This document shows, piece after piece, positions 25,531 to 37,365 of a DNA stretch of 64,000 nt. The notes below the pieces were generated by a model. That model saw only the letters and a list, made by a program, of their open reading frames with translations, ran no database searches and was not told the origin of the DNA. Made by a program: the position numbers and the translations under genes. The DNA is taken from positions 13,397,001 to 13,461,000 of the forward strand of contig JAYKKT010000080.1 of assembly GCA_036023115.1 (NCBI GenBank), in the 5' to 3' direction. This DNA is from Brasenia schreberi (taxonomy: Eukaryota > Streptophyta > Magnoliopsida > Nymphaeales > Cabombaceae). Numbering within the stretch: position 1 is the stretch's first letter; each line of letters begins with the position of its first letter.

Positions 25531-25676
25531 AAAGTGATTGTTGTGTAGGTAAGAAACCACACGACGGGTAATGATTACAACAACAATGATAGATGTCATG
25601 ACTTAGAAAACCTTACAAAAGTGGAAGGTAAAAACCAGTATGTCAGATTACTTGGCTTGAATGGCTAAGTGGGAGA

Positions 25677-26050
25677 TGTAACGCCAAATTGTAGCCATTC
25701 TCACCTTTAAATCCGTAGAAACATTATACGCATAAGGAACATATTGTTACATAAAGAAAATGAAAAATGGCTTGTAACGGAAAGCCCATACATGAAAAAC
25801 AGGAAAGATGAAGCCAGACTCGAAATTTATAAATATTGTACATGAGAATACAAAATATAGGTGATTCATGGAGAAAATAAAAAATCTTTCCTGGGAAAGC
25901 CGTCTATGGTAAACCGTCAAATCCATTCATCATCTTCTTCCCTTTCTCGGATCTCACTGAGGTGAGGAATCTGTTTTTGGCCCTTTCATCGTTCCACTGC
26001 ATCACTTATGTCACCGGCAACGAACCTCTGCGTAGATCTTTATCTCAACA
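25677..26050 (+). repeat. 3' LTR of copia-D
   Basis: Follows the polypurine tract and pairs with 21314-21679. Ends ATCTCAACA before CTCAC. Confidence 0.85.
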
Positions 26051-26130
26051 CTCACTCCATGCCATCATTGGTGGCCACAACAATTACAGGGGAATTCATT
26101 TGCTGCTCTGTTGTTCATCAACTGCCTCAA

Positions 26131-26218
<88 letters not shown>
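26131..26218. repeat. (CT)n-(TA)n-(TG)n compound microsatellite
   Basis: Three uninterrupted dinucleotide tracts in a row: CT 26131-26156, TA 26157-26188, GT 26189-26218. Confidence 0.98.
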
Positions 26219-26220
<2 letters not shown>

Positions 26221-27775
26221 CCAACACATATAGAGAGAAAGACACAAAAAAAAACCATTTTAGATCACCCAAATCTCAATGAATAAACCCTTTTTTTAGT
26301 AAAAGGCATCTTATAACGTATGAAACTTTGATGATTGATAAAGTCATAGTTTATGCTAGCTCATTTAGCTAAATCCTGGTTTCTAATAACTAAATGTATT
26401 ACTCTAAGTGGATCATATAGTCGACCGGGTTAGTGAAGAGGTTCCTCACCCATGAGTTTCAGCAAGAGGGAACCATGCTCTACTCGCAACCCTTTGACAG
26501 CAAAATCATTTCGTGTCCTCGAAGGGTTTTTTTGAGTAAGGTCTCGAACACACTCGCGTTATTACCAACTCATGATGTCGAGAATTCTTAGAAAATGCAT
26601 TTTCTTTCTTATGTTCGGGTTTCTTTTGAAAAACAGCGAGAATCTTTAGTAACTGCAAAAGTCATAAATTCTGTTTCCATTCTCTCTAACCATCATAGTT
26701 TATCAGAATATAAAGCGGATGAAAAGAAAACATTACAAGGGGCAAACTTGTGTGTTACTGTGTAGAAACCATCAGGGTGACAGTTTTATTTTCTGTATTG
26801 TGTTTGTGTCGTGTCATCATCGTGCTACTCTGGGTGGACACATGCATAGACTTCTCAGGTCGTACCATTTCTTAATTTGTGACAAAACAGGTCAATTGGA
26901 CATGAACCCCTTTTCTCTGTGCTAGTTTGAGTGGACACAGAAATGGGACTTTCACGTGTTTCATGTGCGTTTTTTTATGTTGTCATGTCTACATTGCCAG
27001 CTCTAGTGGTGAATTCTTCGGAAACCAAGAGGGAACATGTAGCAGAAGAGTAATATGACGTGTGCTTGACATTATCTCCTTCCTGATGCTGCTCGTGTTA
27101 GTTTAAGTGTTGTGTCTGATGCTACCAGCGATTTCGTGCTTGGTTCGTGTTTGTGTTGTATCATTTAAAGTTCGTGCGAGCTACAGGTCAAATACAAGCA
27201 CAAACCCATCTTTTTCCACGCCACTTAGGTGAATGCGCGAGGGCATCAACAGAACACGACTAAGTATTCAGAAAGAGATATTTCGCTGCTGCCTTTTACA
27301 TTTTCTTTTTTGATTGAAGAATCAGGTTTCTGGCTGTTGATGTGCTGCAAATTCCAACATGAATTTACAACATAATTTTTGAAATCTTTTTGCATTCTTA
27401 TGCAGGACTGAACAGTTAAAACTACCCTCACTTCTCATTTTTCACACTGCTTTTGCAAATCAAGCCTTGATCTAAATGGTTTGGTTAGTCATACATCTGG
27501 ATCACCAACTTCGCATGCATGAGCAGTGGTGTAGAGTTTCAAGAAATCAAGATATTGAATTGACATGTTCCTCGAACTAATAACTCACAACTTAGATCAT
27601 CATATAAGCCAAGGCCTTTAAAATAAAATAAGAAGCTGATGTGCACACAAAACCTATGCAACAGTCAAAGAAAGGCCAAGCCAATACCCACAAAGTTCAT
27701 CTCGATATCCATGTTCACAGACCAAGACGAACATAAATGCCTTCCTTATCAAAATCAAAATTACAAAGAGCAATA
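26219..27775. other. Intergenic DNA, nothing supported
   Basis: No frame with a recognisable product, and no repeat shared with other parts of the window. Confidence 0.4.
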
Positions 27776-27878
27776 ATCGCATGGCTAGGGAGTCAACTCA
27801 CAAGTTTAAGGTCATGAGATTGATCCCCGAGGTATGCTTCTGGCTTAGGGCTCCCTATTGTACACAAAAGGAAAAACA
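27776..27878 (+). mobile_element. tRNA-derived SINE-like copy 2
   Basis: Shares with 17595-17730 the sequence ACTCACAAGTT-x-AAGGTCATGAG, a B-box-like AGATTGATCCC (27817-27827), GGCTTAGGGCTCCCTATTGT and an A-rich end. An A-box-like TGGCTAGGGAG lies at 27782. Confidence 0.55.
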
Positions 27879-28466
27879 TAAAGCTCTCATGACAAAAGAA
27901 TAGTTTCATTTCCTGATCAATGATACCGGAACATAGGGTATATTTGTGTACTGTAGAAGCATAGTTTTTCATTAAAGATTCTGGAAAGAAAACGATATAC
28001 ATCAAACCGAACTATATACGGGACACTACAAACATCATAGACATGTAATATAACATGTCGTACTTCTCATTATCCAAACAAAGCTCATAAGCAGACATTT
28101 CAGCAGAAAAAGGAAAAAAAGACTAATCAAGTCTGGATGCAAAACAAGGCAAATCAACAAGCAGTTAAACAATGCAGCCACTTGAACAATTCAAACATTT
28201 CATCAAGCCAAGGAACTGCAGATGATCTCCCCAGGATATTGGTTAGAAGAGTATTTTGAGTAATGCCACTTTTTTATCTTTGTACACTTCTAGGACACGC
28301 AACAGGAAAATTTCTCTTCTCCATTGACAGTATTTGGTTGAATTGAGCTCCAAATCATGAAGAAAATATTTAGGCAACCTGACATCAATCAAGGGCTTGA
28401 TTCCTGCATAACATTCTTGAGAGATGAAGCCTGGATGCTTAGTAAATGTCGGGAGCGAGACTTTCC

Positions 28467-28898
28467 TCAGTCCTCATGAATGTCCATGGACGAGTCATTT
28501 GAGTTGAAAGAATGGGATTCCCTGTTTTGATGAGGATGAGATTCACAGACCTGAATTGATTGGACTTCACTACTAATGTCTTGATCTTGCAATGAACCAT
28601 GTAGGGCACTAAAAGCACCAGGCTGCTCTGCACCTGAAGAGCCAGTCCTTCGGCCACCACTTCCAGTCTGTACAGCATTGTTAGAGAAGTAGCTTACCTG
28701 AGCCATAGCATTTGAAAATAAAGAATTCTTGTGGTGATCAGAATGGCTAGGACGCGTGCCCTGAGCCATAGCCTGCCTATTTGGACCAGTATATGCAGTA
28801 GCAGAATTTGAATAGAGCATCTGGGTCTGAGAATTCTGGAGGTACACTTGAGATGCTGGAGTTGCTGATGGTTCTTCACCACCACAGTTAAGCTCATT
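28467..28898 (-). CDS. Probable last exon of an unidentified host gene
   Basis: On the minus strand a pyrimidine-rich stretch ends CTTCTGCAG at 28899, a strong 3' splice site. After it an open frame of 143 codons runs to TGA at 28467-28469. It opens NELNCGGEEPSATPASQVYL and ends DSSMDIHED. It is rich in Ser, Asn, Gln and His and has no membrane segment or known domain, like the disordered C-terminal tails of plant nuclear proteins. I do not recognise the family. The upstream exons would lie at higher coordinates, possibly beyond the transposon nest or outside the window. Confidence 0.5.
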   Translation of the reverse strand, partial: NELNCGGEEPSATPASQVYLQNSQTQMLYSNSATAYTGPNRQAMAQGTRPSHSDHHKNSLFSNAMAQVSYFSNNAVQTGSGGRRTGSSGAEQPGAFSALHGSLQDQDISSEVQSIQVCESHPHQNRESHSFNSNDSSMDIHED

Positions 28899-30146
28899 CT
28901 GCAGAAGTAGAACAGCAACAGTAAGAAACCAAAGCAAAAATCAATGTCATGCTATATCAATTTCTCGTCACAAACATGGTTCGACTTTTCCTAGAAGGAG
29001 AACATTGTTTCCAGTCATAGGAGGGTATTAAGTTGGTAGATACCACAACCTTAAAACCTGTTGCACAAGACCTCAGACTTGTAACCAGCATCTAATTTTA
29101 CATAACATTGAGGATATATTTAGACGAAAGATCTCTAAAAGGTTGCGACTTAGGTCTTGCTCCACATGAGCTCAGAGAAATCATCACCATGTGGTCCAAT
29201 AATCAAGCAGTGGAGCTACGACCTAACACACACTGAATTAGGAAACTTTCCTCTAGCATGAGTGCCAACGAATGGAAAACAGGAACTAGGTCAAAACACT
29301 ATCAACTTTACAAACACAACGCTTGCACAAAATCTCATAAAGTTATGTTAACATCATTGATGCGTATCAAGTTCTGAATTGGATGGTAGAGCCTCTGGAC
29401 TGGTTGTAAAGATGCATGTTTTCATTTGGTTAACCTGTCCCACTCTGAACAAAGATTCAGAAAAAGATCCAGTTACAGATTGGAATGGATCCATTATCTA
29501 GTACCTGATTCAAGCCACCAATTTCATCCCTAGACACAATTGCAAAGTTCAAGGTACTATCCATAATATGACTAGGCAAATATCTTAGTGGCGGTAACAC
29601 ATGAACACATTTTTTCTGTTATCCTTCATAGCTTGTATTATAGATATTCCAGTTATGCTGTAATCATTTGTACCAAAGTGTTTCACCAAAGAATGCATTA
29701 GGCATTTTAAGTTGTAGTTGTAAATTTTAATAAGTATAAATTACTTATTCCCGTAGCTAGCACATTTTTTCAATGTTCATGTCCTTGTTTTAACTTTATC
29801 AAGATAGACAAGAAATAGAAGGCACACAGAACCTAGACGGCTGGAACCCAAATGGCCTCCTTGGATTCATGTATCTACACTGCTAGCATGCCAGAATCAA
29901 ATATATTAATCAGCAAGCACCAGTTATATATGAAGGGAATCTGCTTGAGATTGGAGGACAAGGGCACAGATTTAAAAATCAAACTTAGATGAGGTGGCAA
30001 GTACAGCACTCCATAATAGAAATAACAGAAAACGACAGTTTGGAAACTAGGTCCATCGTGGCACGTCAAGTTGGGCAACAATTTTGAATTTGATTGGATT
30101 AAACCAAAACTGTTGAAGAATAGCCAGATAAAAATCTTCCCACTAT
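28899..30146. other. Possible intron or intergenic DNA
   Basis: No domain or repeat recognised. If the exon at 28467-28898 is real, this is its upstream intron. Confidence 0.4.
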
Positions 30147-30436
30147 CTTAAAGGTGTTGTAGATGCATCATAATAATACCCTGTGAAATGTGACATAAAA
30201 TGATAAATGAGCACGCCTGATCTTCAAACGAGCAAGTTGATAATTTTGTGTTCCTAAAACAAGATACGCTATGATGAAATTCATCGATTTTTGAAGGAGG
30301 ATCAAATTAAATTGTACCTTAAACCAAACAGAGTGCCCCAAAATTAAAATGAGGGAACAACAATTTGGATTCACAGAATTTGTGAAGGTAGTTCAAAAGC
30401 TTAAGGAAAATATGAGCCAAATCTACAAGTTAAAAG
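30147..30436 (+). repeat. Host tandem duplication, copy 1, left part
   Basis: Starts CTTAAAGGTGTTGTAGATGC and matches 54356-54427 plus 58505-58750 with moderate divergence and short indels (shared runs include GAGGATCAAATT and ATTGTACCTTAAACCAAACAG). It is cut at 30436 by the copia A insertion and resumes at 54043. Confidence 0.85.
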
Positions 30437-30789
30437 TGTTAGAAAATGCAGTAGGCCGCCAGGGCCACAGGGAACATGCCCCTAGCCATTGGAGGCCCAA
30501 CGGTCACCAGGCCCCCAACGGTTAGAATTATAGCCATTGGGGGCTGCCTATGACCAGTCCCCTTCTTCTTTCTTCTTCACTTCTTCCTCTCACTTCTTCT
30601 TGTTCTCTTCTATAAATACCTCACTCATTTATAATTTTTTCAAGCCTTTTGTGGCTAAATAATATTGATTTTCATTATATTGTGCTTTTGTTGCATATGC
30701 TTTATTATATCCGTTTCTAAGGCTTTGTGATTGACGTTTTGAGAAGATATTCACCGATCTTTCGTTGCTAAACCATCGACTTCATTACA
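30437..30789 (+). repeat. 5' LTR of copia A
   Basis: 353 bp with a TATA box (TATAAATA, 30611-30618). Ends TTCATTACA directly before the primer site. Confidence 0.95.
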
Positions 30790-30800
30790 TGGTATCAGAG
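30790..30800 (+). other. Primer binding site of copia A
   Basis: TGGTATCAGAG immediately after the LTR, complementary to the initiator Met tRNA 3' end. Confidence 0.95.
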
Positions 30801-30888
30801 ACATTCGCGATCATAGAAACGTTACTCGTTGCATCGGGAAGTGTGTTGATCGTATCTTTAGTTTTATTGTAAGTTTACTCATTTATAT

Positions 30889-31200
30889 GGATGAGTGGTC
30901 ATACAAGAAAAGACCATATACATAATGAGGTTATTAGAAACAAATTAGGAGTGACACCAATTGAGGATAAAATGAGAGAATATCGTTTAAGATGGTCTGG
31001 ACATACAGAAAGAAGATCAAAATTTTTGAAAAGTATTAAAAGAGGTAGAGAATGACCACAAAAGTGTTAAAGAAACAATAAAGAATGATCTAGCTTATTG
31101 TGAGTTAACTACTAACATGGCAATGATAGGGCTCCGTGGAAACAAAGAATCCATATAGTTGACCCCGTCTAGTATGGAAAAAGGCTTAGTTGTTGTTGTT
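30889..31200 (+). mobile_element. 5'-truncated RTE LINE in copia A leader
   Basis: The plus strand matches the RTE C-terminal region (GTGGTCATACAAGAAAAGACC, AATGAGGTTATTAGAAACAA) and ends with GGCTTAG(TTG)n. Flanks GTTTACTCATTTATAT (30873-30888) and GTTTACCTATTTATAT (31201-31216) form a 16-bp target duplication with two differences. It contains stops and a deletion. Confidence 0.9.
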
Positions 31201-31960
31201 GTTTACCTATTTATATTTTGTTTCTCCTTGATCTATGGATGATAAAGGAGGGTTTAACTTTTGTTTAACACCCTCAAACTACGAAACAATGGCACAATCA
31301 ATAAAAAATTACTTATATTTTAAAAAATTATAAGGTTATATAAGTGGTTCAAAGGTAAAATACTCCATTAATGTTATACTCGTGCAAAAAGAAGAATATG
31401 AAGGTCATTGAACGGTCCTATGGGTGCTCATAAACAATATGACTAAGCGAGCACACTAGAGACACTTTGGCTGATTTTATTAATACTAAAGAAGCATGAG
31501 AATATTTTAAAAAATCCCATGTTCAAAGTAATGTTGCTCATAAAATGGCATTAAGAGATAAATTGGTATCCCTTATTCAAGGAGATAAAGGGGTAAACAA
31601 ATTTTTTTTTAATATTCCAATATTTGTAATCAATTGTATGGCTATAAAAGAAATATACACAATGTCTTAGTGAGAGACAATGTGAGGATAATGAAGATTT
31701 TATGTATCAATTTCTAAGAATTTGAAGAGATAAGATCATCCCTTATTCATCGAAAACCTTTTCTTACCAAAAAAGATGTTCTTACTTATGTTCAAATGGT
31801 GAAAACAAGAATGAATGAAGCTAGAATTCAAAAAAACATTACCCTAGCCACATCTAAACCCGAAGCAAATATGAAGGCTTATCGTCCTTTTCACTTTAAA
31901 AGCGAATGATCGTCACTACTGTAGAGAGGCTAGACACATAAGACTAAATTGCCCTAAATT
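31201..31960 (+). pseudogene. copia A gag remnant
   Basis: Starts around ATGGATGATAAAGGAGGG (31236) and has gag-like phrases (for example LVSLIQGDKGV near 31570). Many stops and shifts follow. Near 31900-31955 lies a degraded CCHC zinc knuckle (HYCREARHIRLNCP in one frame). It is cut off at 31960 where the copia B LTR joins. Confidence 0.75.
31804..31960 (+). repeat. 157-bp flanking duplication, left copy
   Basis: Copia A gag sequence from AACAAGAATGAA to CCCTAAATT, repeated at 40923-41079 on the other side of copia B. It is far longer than a normal 5-bp target duplication. Confidence 0.9.
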
Positions 31961-32312
31961 GTTGTCGAAGCATCCACAAACCGATTTGTCAAAGCGCCAA
32001 GAGCTCAAATCATCCAAACATAGATGTCACACACAAATATCTCAACAAGAATGCAGAAGCAAATCAAACACCAAGCAAAAGTTGTGCAAAGACATCATAA
32101 TTTATTCATGAGTGAGTGGGGTATTTATAGAGATTACATATATACATTAATATGAAGAAAACCAGAAGAAAACCAACCTTGAAGGCTGGCTGCTGTGCAC
32201 AGAACTGCACAGCAGCCCAACGACTAGTTGACTGGCCCCTCAGGCCCTAGTGACATGTGTCAGTCTAGCCCCAAACACAAGCCCTAATGGCCCGTACCTA
32301 CTATAATTAACA
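31957..32312 (-). repeat. 3' LTR of copia B
   Basis: Pairs with 40591-40922. It lacks about 15 bp present in the other LTR near its outer end and has extra sequence in the middle. Its outer terminus TGTA is not intact: the junction with copia A gag falls in a shared TAAATT. Confidence 0.9.
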
Positions 32313-32330
32313 CCCCCCTCAAACTTACGG
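32313..32330 (-). other. Polypurine tract of copia B
   Basis: Minus strand reads CCGTAAGTTTGAGGGGGG directly before the LTR start TGTTAATT. The same tract type (GTAAGTTTGAGGGGGAG) precedes the 3' LTR of copia C, so B and C are related lineages. Confidence 0.9.
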
Positions 32331-32578
32331 GGTATATACCGAAAGTTTGTCCAACAAAAATTGAAAATGAGTTGTCGAGAGAGATTTAGTGAAATCTGCT
32401 AGCTACATCTCACATGTATAATTTGTCATCAATAGGATCAAAATACCTATAACCCTTTTTGTCTATACCATAACCAAGAAATACACATTCAATAGCCTTA
32501 GGAGACAGTTTATCATTTTTATTTGTTTAAACAAAGCATCTACATCCAAAAACTTTAAGTCTTTCATACAACAACAAC
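32331..32578 (-). pseudogene. copia B integrase-RT linker fused to RNase H tail
   Basis: Minus strand reads the YERLKVFG and AIECVFLGYG phrases that follow integrase in copia, then jumps straight to LADFTKSLS and FQFLLDKLSVYTP at the end of RNase H. RT and most of RNase H are deleted in between. Confidence 0.85.
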
Positions 32579-32600
32579 AACAACTAAGCCTTTTCCCATA

Positions 32601-34586
32601 CTAGACGGGGTCGGCTACATGGATTCTTTGTTTCCACAGATCTCTATCGTGTGCCATGTTAGCAGTTAACTCCCAATAAGCTAGATCATTCTTTATTGTT
32701 TCTTTCCAACACTTTTGTGGTCGTCCTCTACCTCTTTTAATACTTTCCAAAATTAGTTTTTCTAACCTTCTTACAGGTTCTTCTTTTGATCTTCTTTCTA
32801 TATGTCCAAACCATCTTAAACGATGTTCTCTCATTTTATCCTCTATTGGTGCCACTCCTAATTTGTTTCTAATAACCTCATTATGTATACGGTCTTTTCT
32901 TGTATGACCACTCATCCATCTCAACATCTTCATTTCTGTCATAGACATCTTTTGTACATGTTGATGATTAACTGCCCAACACTCAGAACCATAAAACATG
33001 GCAGGCCTAACTGCTGCTCTATAATATTTACCTTTTAATTTTAATGGTATCTTCTTATCACAAAGAATACCTGATGCTCCTCTCCATTTTAACCAACCAG
33101 CATTAATTCTATGTGTAACATCTCCATCAATTCTTCCATCACTTTGAAAAATTGACCCTAGGTATTTAAAACTTTCCTTTTGGGAAATGCAATGTGTGCC
33201 AATTTTAATTTCTATGTCCTCTGAAGTAGCCAAATGATCAAACTTACATTCCATATATTCTGTCTTTGTTCTACTAAGTCGGAGGCCTTTGTTTTCTAAT
33301 GTTTCTCTCCATAGTTCCAATTTTCTATTAACTTTTTCCTTAGATTCCTCCACTAATACAATGTCATCTGCAAATAACATACACCAAGGTACTTCATCTT
33401 GAATATGTTTTGTTAACTCATCCATCACCATTATAAATAAGTATGGACTTAAAGTTGATCCTTGATGTAACCCAATATTAACTTCAAAGAAGTCTGTCGT
33501 TCCTTCATGAGTCCTCACACATGTTTTTGCACCATCATACATGTCTCTTATAAGGTTAATATATGTCAATGGGATACCTCTTTTTTCCAAAGTTCTCCAA
33601 AGAACCTACCTCGGTACCCTATCATAAGCTTTTTCTAGATCAATAAATATCATGTGAAGGTCTTTCTTTTTTGCTCTAAAATGTTCCATAAGACGTCTCA
33701 AAAGGTGAATCGCTTCAATAGTAGATCTACCTGGCATAAATCCAAATTGGTTCTCTGTTGTACTTGATACTTGTCTTAACCTACGTTCGATAATTCTTTC
33801 CCATAATTTCATAGTATGACTCATTAACTTGATACCTCGATAATTCGCACAATTTTGAATGTCTCCCTTGTTCTTATATACGGGTATAAGTGTACTTGCT
33901 CTCCATTCCTCGGGCATCTTTTGGTTTTTCCATATTTCATTAAATAGTCTTGTAAGCCAAGTGATTCCTATTTCTCCTACTATTTTCCAAACTTCTATAG
34001 GAATATTATCTGGTCCTACCGATTTACCACTCTTCATATGTTTAAGAGCCTCTTTGACTTCATTCTTGTGAATACGTCGGTAGAAATTGTGGTTTATATA
34101 CTTTTCTGACTTGGCTAAATCTCCTAAACTAATACTAACATCTTTATTTTCATTAAAAAGATTATAAAAATAGTTTTTCCATCTATTTCTTATATCATCA
34201 TTTGCCACTAGAATTTTTTCATCCTCGTCTTTTATGCATCTAACATAATTAAGATCTTTAGTTTTATTATCTATAGCCCTAGCTATCCTAAAAATATCTC
34301 TTTCACTCTCTTTTGAGTTGAGTTTTTTATATAAGTCCTCCCAAATCTTAGCTTTTGCTTCACTAACGGCCTTTTTTGCTTCCTTCTTTGCTTTCTTATA
34401 AGCTTCTAAAGTTTCACTAGTTTTCTTAGCATAATGTAATTTGTAACATGCCCTCTTTACCTTGATTTTATTTTGTACTACTTCACTCCACCACCAAGCT
34501 TCTTTTTGTGCCGGTACACCTCCCTTAGATACCCCTAACACATCTTTCGCCACTTTCCTAATATGTATAGCCATATTGTTCCACAT
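32601..34586 (-). pseudogene. RTE copy B reverse transcriptase
   Basis: Two same-family open stretches (34586-33606 and 33590-32601) are separated by one TAG at 33603-33605 right after KAYDRVPR, where copy A has GAG for Glu. All RT blocks are present: [85 protein letters not shown] and the C-terminal basic region. Apart from that stop this RT is uninterrupted, which suggests a fairly young copy. Confidence 0.92.
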
Positions 34587-34670
34587 ATCAGAGGGTGTGC
34601 CAACATAATTCCAAACATCTCCTTGAAGGACTTTCTGTTTAAATATATCTTCTTTCTCGCTTTTGAGGTT

Positions 34671-35698
34671 CTACCATTTAGTCCGAATAGCTCGATGCAC
34701 TCTTTTCTTCTTTGTCCATTTTTTTATTTGTAAATCCATAACTAAAAGTCGATGTTGGGTGGTTAAGCTTTCTCCTGGAATTACCTTACAGATAAAGTAA
34801 TCAATTTGTGTTTGTGATAAGCCACTCTTATAAGTAATTAAATGTTCATCTCGTTTTTTGAAGATTGTATTGACTATAAAGAGATCAAATGACATAGCAA
34901 AATTTAAAATCTCCCTATCTTCCTCGTTTATATCCCCATAACCAAAGTTTCCATGAATCCCTTGATATCCTAATGCCTCTTTACCGACATGTCCATTTAA
35001 ATCTCCTCCTAAACAAATCATCTCCCTTTGTGGAATCTTTTGAAACACCTTATCTAACTCTTCCCAAAAAAACTGTCTTTATACTATCTTCTAGTCCTAC
35101 TTGGGGTGCGTAAGCACAAACTATATTCAAAACCTCTACTCCTAACACTAATTTCAATGTCATGATTCGGTCACCATATCGTTGTATGTCTACTACACTC
35201 TCCTTTAAATCTTTATTTATGATAATACCAACTCCGTTTCAGGCCTTTTTTACCTGAGTACCATAATTTAAAACCTGTATCCTCTATCTCCTTTGCTTTT
35301 TCTCCAACCCATTTTGTCTCTTGTAAACATAGAATATGAATCTTTCTCCGAATCATAGTATCTACCACCTCCATTAGCTTACCCGATAATGTTCCGATAT
35401 TCCAAGAACCAATACGAATCTTATTATCTAGGACTAGCTTCCTTACCCCCCGCATCCGTCCATAATCAAAATACGGAGACCCTCTCTGAAAATTTTTCAC
35501 TACATTCGGGCGGCAATGTAGCGGGACTAACTTCTTTACCCACACCCGTCCATGATGTGGGAACCCTCTCTGCAATTGATTCACTATATTCGGGCGAAAA
35601 TGTAGTGGCCCTTGCTTACTTCTTACTGCATTCGGGCTCTGCAGCACGTCGCTAGGCGGGGACGCCCCAAAGCAATGCTCATAATTTTTGTAATCCAT
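34671..35698 (-). pseudogene. RTE copy B apurinic/apyrimidinic-type endonuclease
   Basis: Opens MDYKNYEHCFGASPPSDVLQ, then two RPN(I/V)V-type repeats, then the endonuclease: [69 protein letters not shown] and TTQHRLLV. It is broken by a small deletion near 35230 and by an extra T in a T run near 35060-35075. Compared with copies C and D it also lacks 33 in-frame bases after YFIC (near 34790) but keeps Leu (TTA) where C and D have TAA. Confidence 0.9.
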
Positions 35699-35770
35699 GT
35701 TGTAGAAATCCGACGAAGTTTTACGCTGGCTGTCAGAAGCCTAACACAACCCTCCTCCTTTATGCCGGTC

Positions 35771-36320
35771 TAATAAGGAAAAATATTATATAATTTTTCA
35801 AAAAGAGAAATATTTTCAAGATTGGATGAAGGCATTCTATTTATAAGATAAACTGTAGTAAGAGTAGCTTTTGCCCATAAAAATTTAAGAATATTACTGG
35901 TAATTACCATAGTTCGGCATGTTTCTATAATGTGTCTATGTTTTCTCTCAGCCAAGCCATTCTGTTGAGGAGTTTTAGTGTAAGACTTTTGATGACAGAT
36001 CCCATTTGTTTCAACAAATTTTTAAAATTCATTTGACATGTATTCTCCTCCTGAATCCGATCTAAAAATCGTAATGGTGGCTCCAAATTGATTTTTGATC
36101 ATGTTGCAAAAGGTTATAAATTTTTCAAATACTTTTGATTTATGCTTTAAAAGATATATCCAAGTAAAACGTGTAAAGTCATCTACAAATATCACATAGT
36201 ATTGAACTCCACCCTTAGAAACAATGAGAGCAAGGCCCCAAACATCATAATGTATTAAATCAAAAGCTTTGTTGGGTACATAGTTCCTTTCTTTTTCTTC
36301 CACGGCTCCCACATTTTCAA
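35771..36320 (-). pseudogene. copia B integrase core
   Basis: Minus strand carries YVPNKAFDLIHYDVWG (first catalytic Asp region), YYVIFVDDFTRFTWIYLL, IFRSDSGGEYMSNEF (second Asp), then AERKHRHIIETCRTM (Glu region) and TTVYLINRMPSSNLE. A stop near 36020 splits it. The zinc-binding pre-integrase part is absent: the reading jumps from the gag tail (VGAVEEK) straight to RNYVPNK. Confidence 0.9.
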
Positions 36321-37228
36321 ACTTTTCCGAAGAAGAGAACAAGTGGTTTTGATATGCCCACTTTCCTTACAATAGTGACAAATGGTGTCCTTGGTTGGCC
36401 ACGGGCCTATGGGCTTCTTTGATCCATCATCTTTTGCATGCAGAGGCTTTTATGTCTTCATGTTGGCTCCCGGTTTGGAGGCGACAAGAACGACTTCTTT
36501 TGCAATATTAATACTTTTCAACATTTTTCCTCCATAACAAGGTCGGCCAAAAACGAGTCTCCTCTAGGTCTAGGTTGTCTATGTATTAAATTTGATCTAA
36601 TATTTTCAAATTCATCTCTTAACCCACGCATGAACAAAAAGAAATATTGATTGTCCAAAAACTCTTGAAATTCATCTAATTTTTAAAATTTCTCAAATTT
36701 ATCAAAGCTCCTAAGTTGAGTTCATAATTCCGAAAACTCATTATGATAGTCTCTAATCCTTAAATTTCCTTGTTTAAGCATTATCATTATTTCCATCAAA
36801 TCAATTTGAAAGACAAAATCATCTTGAGAATGAAGTTTTTTTAAATATTCTCAAGTTTGAAATGCATTTTCGAAAACACTAATTCTATTTCTAAGCTTAT
36901 CATCTACATTTTGACAAATAATTCAAGTAATTTTTGCATTCATTTTTTTCCATGATTTTAAGTCTTGCTTATATTTTTCATGAGCTTTAACAATCTATCA
37001 TCATTCGAACCATCAATATTCAAAATCGGTTCTTTTATTGTTCCATCAATATAATCTCAAAAATCTTTTGACAAAAAATATTTTTTCATCGTCCTTGCCC
37101 AACTTTGATAGCATTTTGGGTCAAGGATGCATCTAAATGTCTCATTTTTACTTTCCATTTCATGCAAAATCAAAAGATTTAGACTAACCTCAAGTTTGAT
37201 ATGATTTCTTGAAATTTGTACTCGTGGC
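36321..37228 (-). pseudogene. copia B gag with zinc knuckle
   Basis: The knuckle CHYCKESGHIKTTC lies near 36360-36400. Upstream are gag phrases matching copia C (AFRxFLFMRGLRDEFENIRS type) and the N-terminal YQSWARTMKKYFLSKDF near 37060-37110. Several shifts and stops are present. The leader sequence at 37229 is interrupted by a hAT element and resumes at 40536. Confidence 0.85.
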
Positions 37229-37238
37229 CAGTGTTGTC
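37229..37238 (+). repeat. Left terminal inverted repeat of the hAT element
   Basis: CAGTGTTGTC, inverted at 40526-40535. Confidence 0.97.
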
Positions 37239-37365
37239 CGTATCGTGGGCCACCACGATACGATACGGGGGCTCGTATCGCAGGTGCGGGCATATCGCAC
37301 CGTATCGTGCGATACGCACCGTATCGTACGATACGGTGCGTATCGCCCGCCCTGGGACCCTTATA
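37239..37365. repeat. hAT left subterminal motif cluster
   Basis: About ten occurrences of CGTATCG or its complement CGATACG in about 120 bp, in both orientations, including the palindromic CGTATCGTACGATACG. A smaller cluster (CGATACGATACGATACG, CGTATCG) sits near the right end at about 40480-40520. Confidence 0.9.

Larger units (their letters stand above)
32579..35770 (-). mobile_element. Near full-length RTE LINE (copy B) nested in copia B
   Basis: 3192 bp on the minus strand. The 3' end is GGCTTAG(TTG)n at 32579, and the 5' end is GACCGGCATAAAGG at 35770. It separates copia B sequence that reads CTTTCATA on the left and TAATAAGG on the right. By comparison with copia C, the unbroken site reads CTTTCATAATAAGG, so only TA is duplicated, unusually short for this family. 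It carries the endonuclease and RT regions with several breaks. Confidence 0.92.

Noticed and set aside
26051..26130. Extension of the copia-D right LTR into the following sequence
   Set aside because: Similarity to the left LTR ends near 26040. The following DNA is not repeated elsewhere in the window.
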